From Cokeromyces recurvatus (Eukaryota; Mucoromycota; Mucoromycetes; Mucorales; Mucoraceae), in NCBI RefSeq assembly GCF_025118155.1, contig NW_026251414.1:124001-188000 (forward strand): a stretch of 64,000 nt of DNA. Reading direction: 5' to 3'. Shown here in pieces: positions 48,757 to 60,664 of the stretch. The position numbers and the translations under genes are program-made. Numbering within the stretch: position 1 is the first letter of the stretch; each line of letters starts with the position of its first letter. The notes under the pieces were generated by a model. It did not search any database and was not told where the DNA came from. It worked only from the letters and a program-made list of their open reading frames with translations.

Positions 48757-50475
48757 ATGAAAATGTCAAATCAAAAAGACTTATCCAATATAATATCTCG
48801 AGATGAAGCTATAAAAAAATACATTGATTATGCTCTCGAAAAAGCCAATATTGCAGTTGAATATGATACATCTAATGATTTTCAAAACGCTATTTGTGCT
48901 TATACTGAAGCAGTTGAACTTCTTTCACAAGTATTACAACAAGCGGATCATGGACATGATACGGATGGATTAAAATCAATAGTAAAGTCTATACATATAT
49001 GATAAGATATAAATTTTAATAATAGGCAATCATCCTAACTATATCTATCTATCTATAGTGTAATATTTATAAAGAACGTATTGATTTTTTATCTTTTTTA
49101 AAAACTAAGGGAAATAATAATCAAAACAATGCGTTGACCGTTTCTACCACTGAAAATAATAAAAATGAATCCAGCTCTACTTCTTCATCAAAGCAAAATA
49201 CATTTAACTCTACTCTATTGAACTTTTTCTCAAAAAAGTCTACAAAGAAAAAGAAATCCTCACATAGTACTCTTTTAAATTTTGGACATCATCCAAAAGA
49301 GAATCTTCATCACTCAACAATTGATGTTCAGCCCAAGGCTTCAAAAAGTGCTCCTATTTTCCCTTTGGAGCATTCTAAATGGAGCAAGCAAGGTACACAT
49401 ACATACATACATACACACACACATATATATATATTCTAATCTTTTTCTTGGCTATTGTCATATAGGAAGAGCAAAAAATCATCATTTGTCTTCTGATAAT
49501 ATCATAACTCATCATTATGGAAGAAGACCATCCTCTTATTCTTCAACTAGTCAATCCAATGCATCCACAGCTACGTTACTTTATTTTCAACCATACCAGC
49601 CCTTAGAGAATGACACTAAAATGAATGATACCATTAGTATAACTTCTGCTAGTGAAAAGAATAGAAATTATTCAGATAATGTTGAAGTTTACAATAAGCC
49701 AACTGTACCTGATAATAATCATGATCGACGGCAAAAACAGTTAAGTAGTGGTGGACCCTTTATTACAGGGAAACAATACAATACCTCTAGTATGATACAT
49801 AGAAGTAACTATTGTTATCCTACATTAACAACAACAGAAGAAACACAACCAAGTCAGCTATCATCCACTCCTAATAACCTGGTTAACAATCCTGTCACGA
49901 CTGCAATACCTATTCCTCGAAAATCTAGTCAGAGAAGGAAGCGTTCTTCACCACCACCACCACCACTACCATCAATAATACCATTGCAATCTTGTCAAGA
50001 ACCAGTTCGAGGCTCTAGTCTAAATAGTAGTATCTGGAGATCTCAACAACAACAACAACAACAACAAGCACATAATAATAGTAATAATAAAACTTATAGT
50101 ATACCCGTATCCGTTATAGATTCAAACACCTTACCATCTCCTCCAGTTTTAACTGATAAAAGCGAAAAACGCACATCAACGATATCCTCTATGATGAGCA
50201 AACGAAATTCTAATTCATCGCGTCCCAAGACCACTCATTCACTTACAAAGATAAATACAATTAGAAGTGGAGGCATTATTAATCATGATGAAGACATATG
50301 CTTATCCCCAACATCAAGTACTCTGAGTTATGATTCATTACCCACTACTATTAAGACAGTCAAAATTGATCCTGATATCATCTTGAACTATCCTGAGGCT
50401 AAAATAGTAGTACCAAATGAAGATATTGTAAATTCTTTTAATAATGGAAATATCATGCTATCAACACCTATTTAA
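48757..50475 (+). CDS. MIT-domain protein, otherwise uncharacterised
   Basis: Three exons (48757-48981, 49059-49392, 49466-50475) give 522 residues; an ATG at 48763 is an equally possible start. Residues ~17-95 form a MIT three-helix bundle (AIKKYIDYALEKANIAVEYD, NAICAYTEAVELLSQVL, then IYKERIDFLSFL across the junction), which binds ESCRT-III tails in membrane trafficking. No AAA ATPase, calpain or kinase domain follows, so it is not Vps4. The remainder is Ser/Thr/Asn-rich and disordered, with a basic KKSTKKKKSS patch, a poly-Pro run (PPPPPLP, a possible SH3/profilin ligand) and a poly-Gln tract. It is likely an adaptor at endosomes or in septation. Orthology unknown. Confidence 0.85.
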
Positions 50476-51931
50476 AATTTGTATATTCATTCATAATAAA
50501 AAAAAAAATTTTTTTTTTCTTGTTCCATAAATTAAGTGTACATCATATTAGAACTAAACACTCTTCTAGAGTTTTTTTTTTAATGTTTATTATTAGCTTT
50601 TAATGTAGCATATTAACTTCAGCTGTCTTTTATTTTTATTTTATCTTTTTAGTAAGCATTGATATTCAACTTTTTTTTTTTTGTTTCATATTTTTCTTTA
50701 AAAAAAAAATAAAAAAAAAAGCTTTCATAAGGATGTAGGTTATGAACAGATATAGGGTTTCAGGTATATCTATTGTTAATTTTTTTTAATAATGATTTCA
50801 TGTTTTATAATAGTCCTGTGTATTAGTAAATTTATTAAAAAAAAAAAAGGAACCAGTTAATTACATAAAAGAACATAATTGACTATTTGATAACTTACCA
50901 AATAGCGCGTTTTTTTTTTCTTTTTCTTTTTTGGCTATTATAGTTTATTTGATCTCAGTAGGTTAAAAAAATGAACGAGTCCATTAGTATCGAATGATTT
51001 TTTTTTATATATAAACATTTAAAGTAGTATGTAATGATAAAATTTATTTAATACTGTTTAGATGCGTATATATTTGTATGTATATAAATATTTATATAAT
51101 TAGAAAAATAAAAATATATACGGCTGTCTTTTTTTTTTTTTCTTTCTTATTAAATAACTGTCGCAATTCAAAACTTTTTTATCTGATGTATTTGAGCATA
51201 TTTTATCTGTCAAAAGGAAATAAAATATAAAATAAAATTAAAAAAAAAAAGGATTTGCTTGATTAAAAGCTAAATGTAAGTAAACATGAGATATATTGTT
51301 CAAAAATAATTTGAAGAGTTCAATTACATTCTTCTTCAACTATGCAAGGTTAATAAAATATGTATATCCACAAAGTATTTTATGTTGTTGTTATTGTTTT
51401 TTCCCGTTAATAAGGCGATAAGTATGTACGTTTTATCGTATGCCTTTAATATCAGACCAGTTTATTATGATGAATAGATACGTATTTTATGATGAAGTAT
51501 AATAGAGCTTAAATGTTAGTCAATAGCGACGTATTCAGACTATTGCTTAGCCTTATCATAATTCTCTTTCTCTCTCTCTTTCTCTCTTTCTCGTCTTTTA
51601 TCTACACTGTTTTTATCTTTTATAAATTGATTGTGTATTTAAAATCTGGGGTGATAAATATTTTTCGTAAAATTATTTTTATTTTTATTTTTTATTTTTT
51701 GGGGAAATTAGTATAATTTAGAGTGTCACTAATTAAAATAAAAATAAAATAAAATAAAAAAAAAAAGGTCAATATAAACTTTAATCGTATTTTATGCACG
51801 ACTCTTCACAGATCAAATTTCTTGTCTTTTCTTTACTTCACTTCAGATATATAGAATGAACTACTAGCCCTACTCTATAACCACACCACAACCAACTAAT
51901 TGCTGCTTAAGCAATAAACGGAGTCGTGTTA
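50476..51931. other. Intergenic region
   Basis: AT-rich sequence with A/T tracts and a CT-rich run (51560-51590). The last ~100 bases may belong to the LINE relic that follows. No gene recognised. Confidence 0.5.
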
Positions 51932-53150
51932 ATGGCATCTTTAATTACATATTTATTATATGATGATGATGTCATATTAATAACAACACCTGAAACGATA
52001 TTGTCTCTTCTACAAATTTGTAGGGACCGTAATCAATATTTAGGCTATCGACGGAATATTATCAATTGTATTGTTTGTTACTCCTTTAATTAATGATCAA
52101 ACTTACCTTGTATAGATTCCTTTTTTCATACTTTACCTTGATGTTTCATTCAAACCGGGTAGTTTTCATTGACATTTTAATATTGATTCAACAGAACATT
52201 AAATAAGACAAAATATATCACGAATCAAATCATGATTATGTTATCTATATTCACTTTAGAGGCTATGATCGTATGTACTTTATGATGCGCTTCTATATTT
52301 AAATGGCATAATCTCAACTGGAATACGGACTTTCTATTAGTATTTTAAATTACAGTCATCTTTTTTTTTTTTTTCCCTCATATAGAGTCCTGTCAAAATG
52401 ATTGTGTTTGCCGTATATTTAATAGTTTATCATCATGACCCTCAACTAGAGTCATGTTTCATCTTATTTAATAGTTATTAATGACAGACTGTGGTTCAAC
52501 TTTAAAAGCAAAGGTGAAACTTTGCTTAATGAAATTACCTAAAGATACTCTATTACAACATCAATTGTCACACATCCAAGCTTCTGCCTGCCTGTCTGTC
52601 ATTCACTCTTTCGGTACAAACTTTGTAAAGTCTCTCCCCTCTGGCAATTTATGTATGCCAGTATTAAATAACTTTAGATAATTATACTATTCAACAATTC
52701 TCATAGGATAGCTTATCTCGTCTTTGTAGTGACATCAACGTCAAATTGATTCTTGACTTGTCGCCCTTCTTTAGAGCAAATGTGCAACTCTTTTAGTACC
52801 ATATTGAGCATAGCCTTATCCTTTGTTGGTATCTTGGATAGCTTTTTTTTTTTTTTTTTTTTTTTTGATGATGATATTCCCGAAGTTGTGTCTTTATCAT
52901 CCCTATGATAACTTTACCTGTGTTCACTCTATCAAATGCCTCTCATATGTACCATTGGCTTCAAAAAAAAAATCATTTACTATCACTGATCCTCTTTTAT
53001 TCTTTCTCACTCAACTTCCTCTGAAGGAATCAAAGTCTTTACAATTAGCTTTATCTTGGTTTGTTTGTTGGCCCAACAAGTTTGTGCCATTTTATATGAA
53101 ATGGATTATCTATTTTATCAAACACTTTACTCTTCTCTTTTCAAACTAGT
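51932..53150 (+). pseudogene. Decayed non-LTR retrotransposon (LINE) reverse-transcriptase remnant
   Basis: Several frames recover ordered fragments of a LINE ORF2. First is the catalytic region LLYDDDVILITTPETILSLL with LGYRRNIINC (51953-52070), where the normal YADD is YDDD. Next is KAKVKLCLMKLPKDTLL (about 52505-52555), like the region after the RT thumb. Last is a C-terminal block ITDPLLFFLTQLPLKESKSL ... LSWFVCWPNKF (52980-53090). Stops and frameshifts separate the blocks, and long stretches between are unrecognisable. The order and orientation agree with one inserted, long-inactive element. The resemblance to Mucorales LINEs is from memory; a translated search would settle it. Confidence 0.65.
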
Positions 53151-53566
53151 ATATTAGTTGCTCTTGTCGTAGAATAGTATAGTATAGTATACTCATCATG
53201 GTTTTGATTTCTTCTTTTCTTTTGCTTTTTTTAAACTGGCCAAGACGATACAGCATAATTAAATTACTTATGCGCTTATTGGCCATTTTTTATTTAAGCT
53301 ATTTTGTGCACATTGATCGGATATTTAAAACCCATTGTTCAATATACTATTTGAACTTCCCTCCTCTCTCTCTCTTTTTTTTTTACATTGTGTCGCCTTA
53401 TATAAGGGGTTATTGATATTACTGATCTGGGCAATCCAGTTGAATACTACAACGTGCTCACACCTATTATGTAATACCTTTTTATTTAATCGCATCGTAT
53501 CATTTGTCCTATTTATATGACATTAGAATATGTTACAATAAGTACAACGTTTATGGTTCTTTGAAC

Positions 53567-53597
<31 letters not shown>

Positions 53598-53840
53598 AAG
53601 TTCAATGTAGTGGTTTTTAACTCACGCTTATTAGTTAAAGAACAGTTGGATAAATAAATCATTCGTTTTTTTTATACATATTTATTTTATTTTGTACATG
53701 TCAATTTGTGTGTTTGTTTTTTTCATATTGATCATCCTATAGAGATTCCTTCCTTACCTTTTTTTTCTTTTCTCTTTTTCTTTAAAAAGAAAATAACGAA
53801 GAAATCAAATTTAACTTTGTAAATTACTACTTTTTGTTTA
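53151..53840. other. Intergenic region, kinase promoter
   Basis: Contains a TATAG-type repeat (53175-53190), a 28-base A tract (about 53567-53595) and CT-rich sequence before the kinase start. The first part may still be LINE-derived. No gene seen. Confidence 0.5.
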
Positions 53841-56212
53841 ATGGGGAACGTTTGCTGTCAAGAAGGAGTTTTAGATTTAGAAGGAGAAGGTAACCTCGAT
53901 ATTAAATAACTGGAACAAATGAGCTAAAAATGTCCACCTCCCTCTCCCCAAAAAAAAAAAAAAAAAAAGTCGAATTGTCACATTTTACTTTATTAAGGTC
54001 GGTTGGTAAGGGGGCTTTTGGAAAAGTTCGAATTGTACAGCATAAAGGAACAAAACAATTATATGCTCTAAAATATATCAACAAATTAAAATGCATACAC
54101 ATGAAAACGGTTGAAAATATTATATCTGAAAGACGCTTATTAGAACAAATCAATCATAATCTAATTGTAAACATGAGATATGCATTTCAAGATGACGAAA
54201 ACTTATTCATGGTATTAGACTTGATGCTTGGTGGAGATTTAAGATTTCATTTGGATCGTTTAGGAAGCATGCCCGAGGAACATGTCAAATTTTTTGCTGC
54301 TGAAATTTCACTCAGTTTAAACTATTTGCATTCATTGAATATAATACATAGGTAATGAAATGAGGAATAGAAATTATTACATTGTACACCATACCAAAAA
54401 AAAAAAAAAAAAAAAAAATTTTCTTTTAGAGATCTTAAGCCAGATAATATTTTACTAAATGAGCAAGGACATGCTCATCTAACCGATTTTAACATTGCAG
54501 CCATTGTCAATAATTCAAGGCCATTAACATCAGTTGCTGGAAGTTTTGCATATATTGCTCCTGAAATTTTACTAAAAAAAGGGTATTCTTCATCAGTAGA
54601 CTGGTGGTCAATGGGAGTTGTAATATATGAATTATTATTTGGAAAGGTAAAATCATTGACATGGGGTTTACTATTTGCAGCATATATAATTTATGTCCTA
54701 TTTTTTTTTTTTTTTTTTTTTTGTTTTCAGCGACCGTTTAGAGGAAAGACAAATGAAGCCCTCCGACATGCTATTCTTTACGATGATTTACAATTTCCTG
54801 AAAATAATCAGATATCATCTCATGCAAAGGACTTTATACGATCTTTGCTATCACGTGATATTACAAGTCGTATTGGTGTTGGACAGCAAGGTTTTCAAAG
54901 GTTAAAGATGCATCCATGGTTTCACACCATTCCCTGGGATAAACTTGAAACAAAGGAATTTATGCCGCCTTTTACACCAGATGTATATAACTTTAAAATT
55001 ATTATGATTTTTTTTTATTTTATTTTATTTATTTTAATTTTTAATGTTTATATTTGTATATGTATATAGAGTAAAAGGGCTAACTTTGATCCAACACATG
55101 AATTAGAGGAAATTCTACTAGAAGACCATCCTCTTAAAGTTAAAAAACGGAGCCATAATAAATGTAGTAGACCTGGAGCGTCCAATGCTACTTCCTTTAA
55201 GAGTCAAGTAGTAACTGAACCAGATCAAAACCCAGAGAGACAAATGATGGAGGACAAATTTTTAATTTATGATTTTACAAAGCCATTTGAAAATAAACGA
55301 GTGCTTCTCGACCACAATTGTCAGCAGGCAAAAAAGATGAAGACAGCAGTAGAGACAAAGCAAGAATTATTTCCAAATCATCCATTTGAAGATTCGACTA
55401 TAATAAAAACTAGTAACGTATTATATAAAACAGGGACCTCAAATGATATAAATCAAAATTTATCCTCTTTCATTTTAACAGTAAGCGATGGTCCTCAATC
55501 AATACAGATTAGCAAGACAAAGGATGATAGATGCTATTCATCTACTACATCCATAAAAGGTGAAGATGAATACGTTTTAAATAGTAACAGAATCTCATCC
55601 CTACCACAACCTCTTCCAGCCTTACTACTACTACTACGTCATAATACCAATTTCCAAAAACTAGACGATCAGCAACATATTCAACTTATTGATCGTGTAT
55701 ATTCTAGTTTTAAAAACTATAATCATAAACTCATAAAGCATGATTATAAATATACACAAAATGATTCAACTCTGTTCATATCAGGAGATAATTGCCGTTT
55801 AGAATTTCCTTTAAAAATGAATCATGAATCTCTTTTAACAGATTCAAACGCCCTATTAGAATTGAAACACGAAACTAATGCTCGGCAACACTACTCTTAT
55901 TCTGCTTCAGTTATTTCAACAACAAGTTCAAATACTTTAAATGAGCTTTCCCGAACATCTATTATGCATAATACCACTACTACTAATATTAATACTACTA
56001 CTGCTACTAATACTACTACTACTACTACTAATACTAATACTACTACTACTAATACTACTACTAATAACTCTAATACTACATTAACTTCATGTCCTGTACG
56101 TATTTCAAGTATTCCGAGAATATCTGAATTCGATCCTCCTCCTCTATCAACAAATTTACCACCACTACCACCAGTTTCATCTGATTTACTCCCCATTACC
56201 ACCCTTGCCTAA
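53841..56212 (+). CDS. YANK/STK32-type AGC protein kinase, N-myristoylation site
   Basis: Five exons (53841-53889, 53970-54351, 54430-54646, 54731-54982, 55070-56212) give 680 residues. MGNVCCQ supplies Gly2 for myristoylation and Cys5/Cys6 for palmitoylation, so it is likely membrane-attached. Kinase domain (~20-290): Gly loop GKGAFGKV, Lys in LYALKY, HRDLKPDN (Asp145), DFN instead of DFG (Asp163) as in human YANK kinases, APE, and DWWSMGVVIYELL. The AGC-type tail NFDPTHELEEILLEDHPLKVKKR matches STK32 closely. The ~350-residue extension is Ser/Thr-rich, with a long Thr/Asn tract coded by ACT/AAT repeats (55975-56080) and a poly-Pro patch. Substrates are unknown. Animal YANKs are ~400 residues, so the tail is an addition. 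Confidence 0.93.
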
Positions 56213-57380
56213 GGATTACGTTTAGAATTTTTTTTTTAAAGAAAAAAAAAGAAATAGATATTTATTTAATGAATAAAATGCTACTTTAGATAGCTCAATA
56301 TATGCATATATGCTTTAGTTAGAAAGCATAAACTTATATATTGGATATTAAAGACTATTAATATGTCATAAAGGATGATATCGTTAAAGTCATAAAGATA
56401 CAGCCAGTACGATGGATATTGTCGGCAGTTGAGAAATAATTGTCACAAAAGAAATTTCGTTTTAGAGAAGTTCTTTGATAATTTTGTTATAGAACAAGCT
56501 CTGGATATAAACACAAGTAGTATTATAAAAGATGAATTACATAATACAGGACAAACTATAAGCCTGAATATGAAATAAAAGATATCATATCTTTTGTTTC
56601 TTTCTTCATCGTATTATCTTTTGTACACTCTTTGAGACTCTATCTCTTTCTTCTCTTCAAAGTCATTATTCCTTTCAAACTGATCAAAATCTAAAAAGCC
56701 TTGTTATCATGATCATTATAAAAAAGAGCTCAATTGCCATAATACAGTAGTAAGAAAGCTTACAGCCTAACTATTTAAAATGCATAAACTGCCAAGAATA
56801 TCTTGTACAATTGAAAAAAAGCGTCTAGATTGTGTGTGTATGTGTCTAAAAGTAAAAATAAAACTGCTGTATAAAATGACATTTTTTATATTATTGATAG
56901 CTTATCTACTCTTATTCTTTTGGAGAATGTATGAACATCATGTTCTTTCGTGTAACTGTATTTAACCAGTTTTGGCTTAATTACTTTACAAGAATGCTCA
57001 GCATATTCGTATGAATATTTATATAACAAACTTCTTTTCTTTTTCTTACTTTCTTACTTTCTTGCTTACTTTCAAAGAAGACAGTAATGTTTTACTACAT
57101 TCAAATAAAAAGAAAAACTTATTTCTAAAGTATTAAAAAGAAAAGAGAAGAAAAAAGACAAGGAGAAAGGCAGGAGAGAAGATTTAACGCAAAGTAAATT
57201 AAAAACAAAAAAAATACGCTAAAATTTAACTTTAATAACTTCTCCTTCTTTTCGTTTATTTTTTTTTTCTCCTGAATTTTACTATAAAAAAAAAGTACAT
57301 TTTTTCGTTTATTCCCTTTTTTCTCTTTTCTTTTCTTTAGCTTTTTTTTATTTTTCCTATTCTTCTTTATTTTTACTTGA
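56213..57380. other. Intergenic region
   Basis: AT-rich, with short A/T and CT tracts. A 61-codon ORF at 56780-56965 has no recognised features. Nothing else seen. Confidence 0.5.
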
Positions 57381-58290
57381 AACTATGGGTAGACATTGTC
57401 AGGGTTATGAAGTGTGCTCAAGTCACATAGCTTGGCTTACTTGAGTTTGTAGAACTGTCCGTTTATAACATGGCTAAAGGAGAGGCCTAGACTCTCTTTT
57501 GGTTACTACATGCATATCCGCCTTCACCTTGGGTTATTGCAACCTTAGATAATTGATGGGACCTTATCGAATTTTGACTGCTCAAGTTTGATTTATTTCC
57601 AAAGGAGGAGGGGAATAAAAAGGATACTTGGGGTTGGAAATTGTAAACCTGTTCCTTTTTTAGGGAGATTAGCGTACTCTTTGTCTGCACCATTGAAAGG
57701 GCTTATCTCAAGGTTTAGTTTTTCTGTTTTTCTTTTTGGAGGTTTTTCCTTCTTTTTATTTTTATCTAGTTGCTGTTTATAAAATAAAAATAGATAAGGA
57801 TGCACAGCTTACGTTTCTGACCGTGGTTTTTTCATCTATTTATTTAGTTGAAGAATCCCAACTTGTATTTACTGTTAAGTCAAAAGTAGATGCTAGGGGT
57901 CAAAGAAGGGACATTCTCAGGTAAACAATAGTCAGGTCGTGCACTTCATGTATCTGGATTTCTTCCACTTCGCCACGCTACAGGTCAGAATGTTTAGCCC
58001 GGCTTCCAATGAAACTTACATCCAACTGTATTTTTTTATTGGGTTATGGGGTGAGGAATCCTATCTTTTTCTTCTAGCAAGGCTTGGGCCAGGTTGGACT
58101 TTGCCAAGTGTCTACTAGTTGAAATTGGACGTTTATCTTTCAAGTAGAAATTTAGAGGGAGAAGAAAAAATTACAGCCCATATCAATTTGTATGGGTTGT
58201 AATATTATTTTTGGGATTAGATATGCTTTCACCTTCTCGTGGTTAATCCTGTTAGTATCAAGTCTCTCCTAAAGAGATTTGAGAACTAAG
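57380..58290. other. Higher-GC non-coding block, possible old mobile element
   Basis: About 0.9 kb that is less AT-rich and less repetitive than the surrounding spacer, with sharp edges against A/T tracts. All frames are broken by stops. It contains a near-perfect inverted repeat (58170-58182 and 58191-58203, 13-bp arms, one G-U pair, 8-base loop). No protein homology was recognised. It could be a solo LTR, a degraded element or a non-coding RNA gene. Confidence 0.4.
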
Positions 58291-58869
58291 AAAAGCATCT
58301 TTTTTTATAATATTAATAAAAATGAAAAAAAAAAAAAAAAAAAAAAAAAAAACAATTTAATAAAATCGTGTTCTATAATAAAGTTGCTTCTCTAATAATA
58401 TTTAATAATTAAGCGTATAATTCTTTCATTAACAAAAGTGGTGAAAGACTATAATAGCACAGTGTATAAATATTAAAAAGATTATTGTATATTTTCCCTA
58501 GAGTTTCTTTCCTCTCGAGGTAAGTTATGTACGGTTAAATAAATTCAGCATCACTAGAATGTACATTGTCAGAATAAGACTAAAACTAGCCAACATTCAT
58601 AATGAGCATTCATAATCTGATTGCTGTACAAAAGACTGTTCATCTTCAGGGTATAGCTTGAAGTTGTTTCAAGCCTTGCTATCATAAATACTCATTATTC
58701 TATCTGGAAACAAACTAACTTTGGTTTTTCAACTAGTGATTTTTTTTTTCAACACAATTTTTTTCAACACAATTTTCTCCAAGGAAAATTTTCTTTGGGT
58801 ATTGATTATTGAGTTGAGATTTTGAGATGCTAAATTTTTCGAATTATTCAGCTAACCTCTCCCACTGTT

Positions 58870-59190
58870 TTACCCACAGCAAGCTAGGAGGGGTCCACAG
58901 TCCACTAGATTCCTCAAAAAGTCGTTGTGATCGTCGGTGAAAGAAGACTGAGGACCAGAACGTATAGAAGACTTTTTGTAAGGCACTTCTTCCGTTTCTC
59001 TGTGTATTTTTCTACCATCCTTGAGCCACACATGGTTCGATTCCAAGTTCTCTTGCGAACCGGGTAGCTAGACCTCTTTCCTGAGCACTTTCAATCATTC
59101 TGTCAATAAAGTCATCTCGTTGCCTGTCACGGTACTTTCTGTATTTTTTGCCGGCGTAATTAGCATTACTTTAACTATGTTTTCTACAGC
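58870..59190 (-). pseudogene. Second transposase relic (Tc1/IS630-like), N-terminal part
   Basis: On the minus strand, with one stop and at least one frameshift, the translation reads RQRDDFIDRMIESAQERG, LATRFARELGIEPCVAQGW, TETEEVPYKKS, then SGPQSSFTDDHNDFLRNLVD. This is the two-part helix-turn-helix region seen in Mucorales Tc1/IS630-type transposases, but from a different lineage than the element at 882-2661. No DDE catalytic domain and no terminal repeats were found nearby, so it is a fragment. Confidence 0.65.
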
Positions 59191-59801
59191 AATCTTCTTA
59201 GGCGGTTTTAATCTTCTCCAAGTGCTTTGATCAGTTAGTCTTTCAAGGACCGCATTAGGATTGGGTTATCTCAGTTAGAACACCCTCCATTAGATCATAC
59301 ACTTTCATACACTTCTCGTCGTACAGGTTATCGCGCCCATCTTCGTAATAAAAAAGATCTCTCCATCACTCAAACAAAAAAAAATGTATTAAACAAAAAG
59401 AAGAGTTCAGGAAGAGGAAAACACTACGACAATTTAAGCTAATCTGATGCGACAATACGCTTTTCCTAAAACGACAAATTGAAATTTCTTTTGCAACAAT
59501 TATTTCTCAACTGCTGACAAATATTTTTTAATTGGGGACAATATCCATCGTACTGGCTGTACCATACTGAAGATAAATTATTTTTTTTTAGGCATACTAT
59601 ATTTTTTTGTTGATGCTTGATGTAGTACATACTACTATATTCAGTATGATGTTTTGCTTTATTTTTATTTTTATTTTTTTTTTCATGACCAAATATGGTG
59701 TTAAAATGATCAAATTGAAAAGAGCATTTCTTCTCCCTCTCTCTCCCCCCCTTTTTTTTTCTGTTCCTCCCTACCACCTAACTATAATCTTATTTACATA
59801 A
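59191..59801. other. Intergenic region, myosin promoter
   Basis: The upstream half may still be transposon-derived. The last 130 bases are CT-rich (TCTCCCCCCC near 59740) before the myosin start codon. No gene recognised. Confidence 0.5.
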
Positions 59802-60609
59802 ATGACACCACCAGAGAACAAAATTATTAATAACAAGTCAGTAATTGGAACTCTATATTATAGTCATGGGACAGAAGTGTATCATAAATCTCAAAATTTT
59901 GGGTTAGCAGCAGCAGCAGCAGCAGCAGCAGCAGATTATGATGCTGGATTTAATTTACAAAAACTAGCTTGGATTGAACAAAAAGATAGCCCTCAAGCAT
60001 TTGCACGAGTAAGAGTGATCGGTGAAATATCTGAAGATACTTTATTAGTTGAGCATGAAGATCAATCAAAGGTATTCTTATAACTTTGATAAAGAGAAGG
60101 AGGCTCTTTTATTATCATTATTATTAAATAATATGTATTATAGGAAGAAAAAGTCTTGAAAAATCAGGTATATATGATGAACCCACCAAAGTTTGATAGG
60201 GTGGAAGATATGGCAGAGTTATTATACATGCATGAACCAGCTGTTGTTCATAACTTGATACAAAGATATAAGCAAAATGAAATCTATGTATGTAATTCTT
60301 CCCTTTTTTTTTTATCTAGTATAATACTAACTCACTCTTTGACATGTATATATATTAGACCTACTCAGGTCTTTTTTTAGTCGCAATCAATCCATATCGT
60401 AGTTTACCTATTTATTCTACTAAAAATATTAGGTATTATCGAAAGAAAAGACGTGGTGAAGTTCCTCCTCATATATATGCTGTCGCAGACCATGCATTCT
60501 ATGATATGCTTCATGACAAGGAAAATCAGTCTATTTTAATTACGTAAGTTAAATATTATTTCTCTTACCTTATTATTATCATTAATCCGTTTTCTTTCTT
60601 TTTTTTTTA

Positions 60610-60664
<55 letters not shown>

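Noticed and set aside
57396..57925. Solo LTR starting TGTCAGG and ending near TAAACA
   Set aside because: I could not find a matching 5-bp target duplication or a clean TG...CA pair at consistent ends.
58171..58203. Inverted repeat taken as a transcription terminator
   Set aside because: Eukaryotic context; there is no upstream gene to terminate. It is kept only as an unexplained hairpin.
59020..59060. GGTTCGATTCC resembling a tRNA T-arm
   Set aside because: No acceptor, D or anticodon stems at the right spacing; the sequence belongs to the transposase relic on the other strand.
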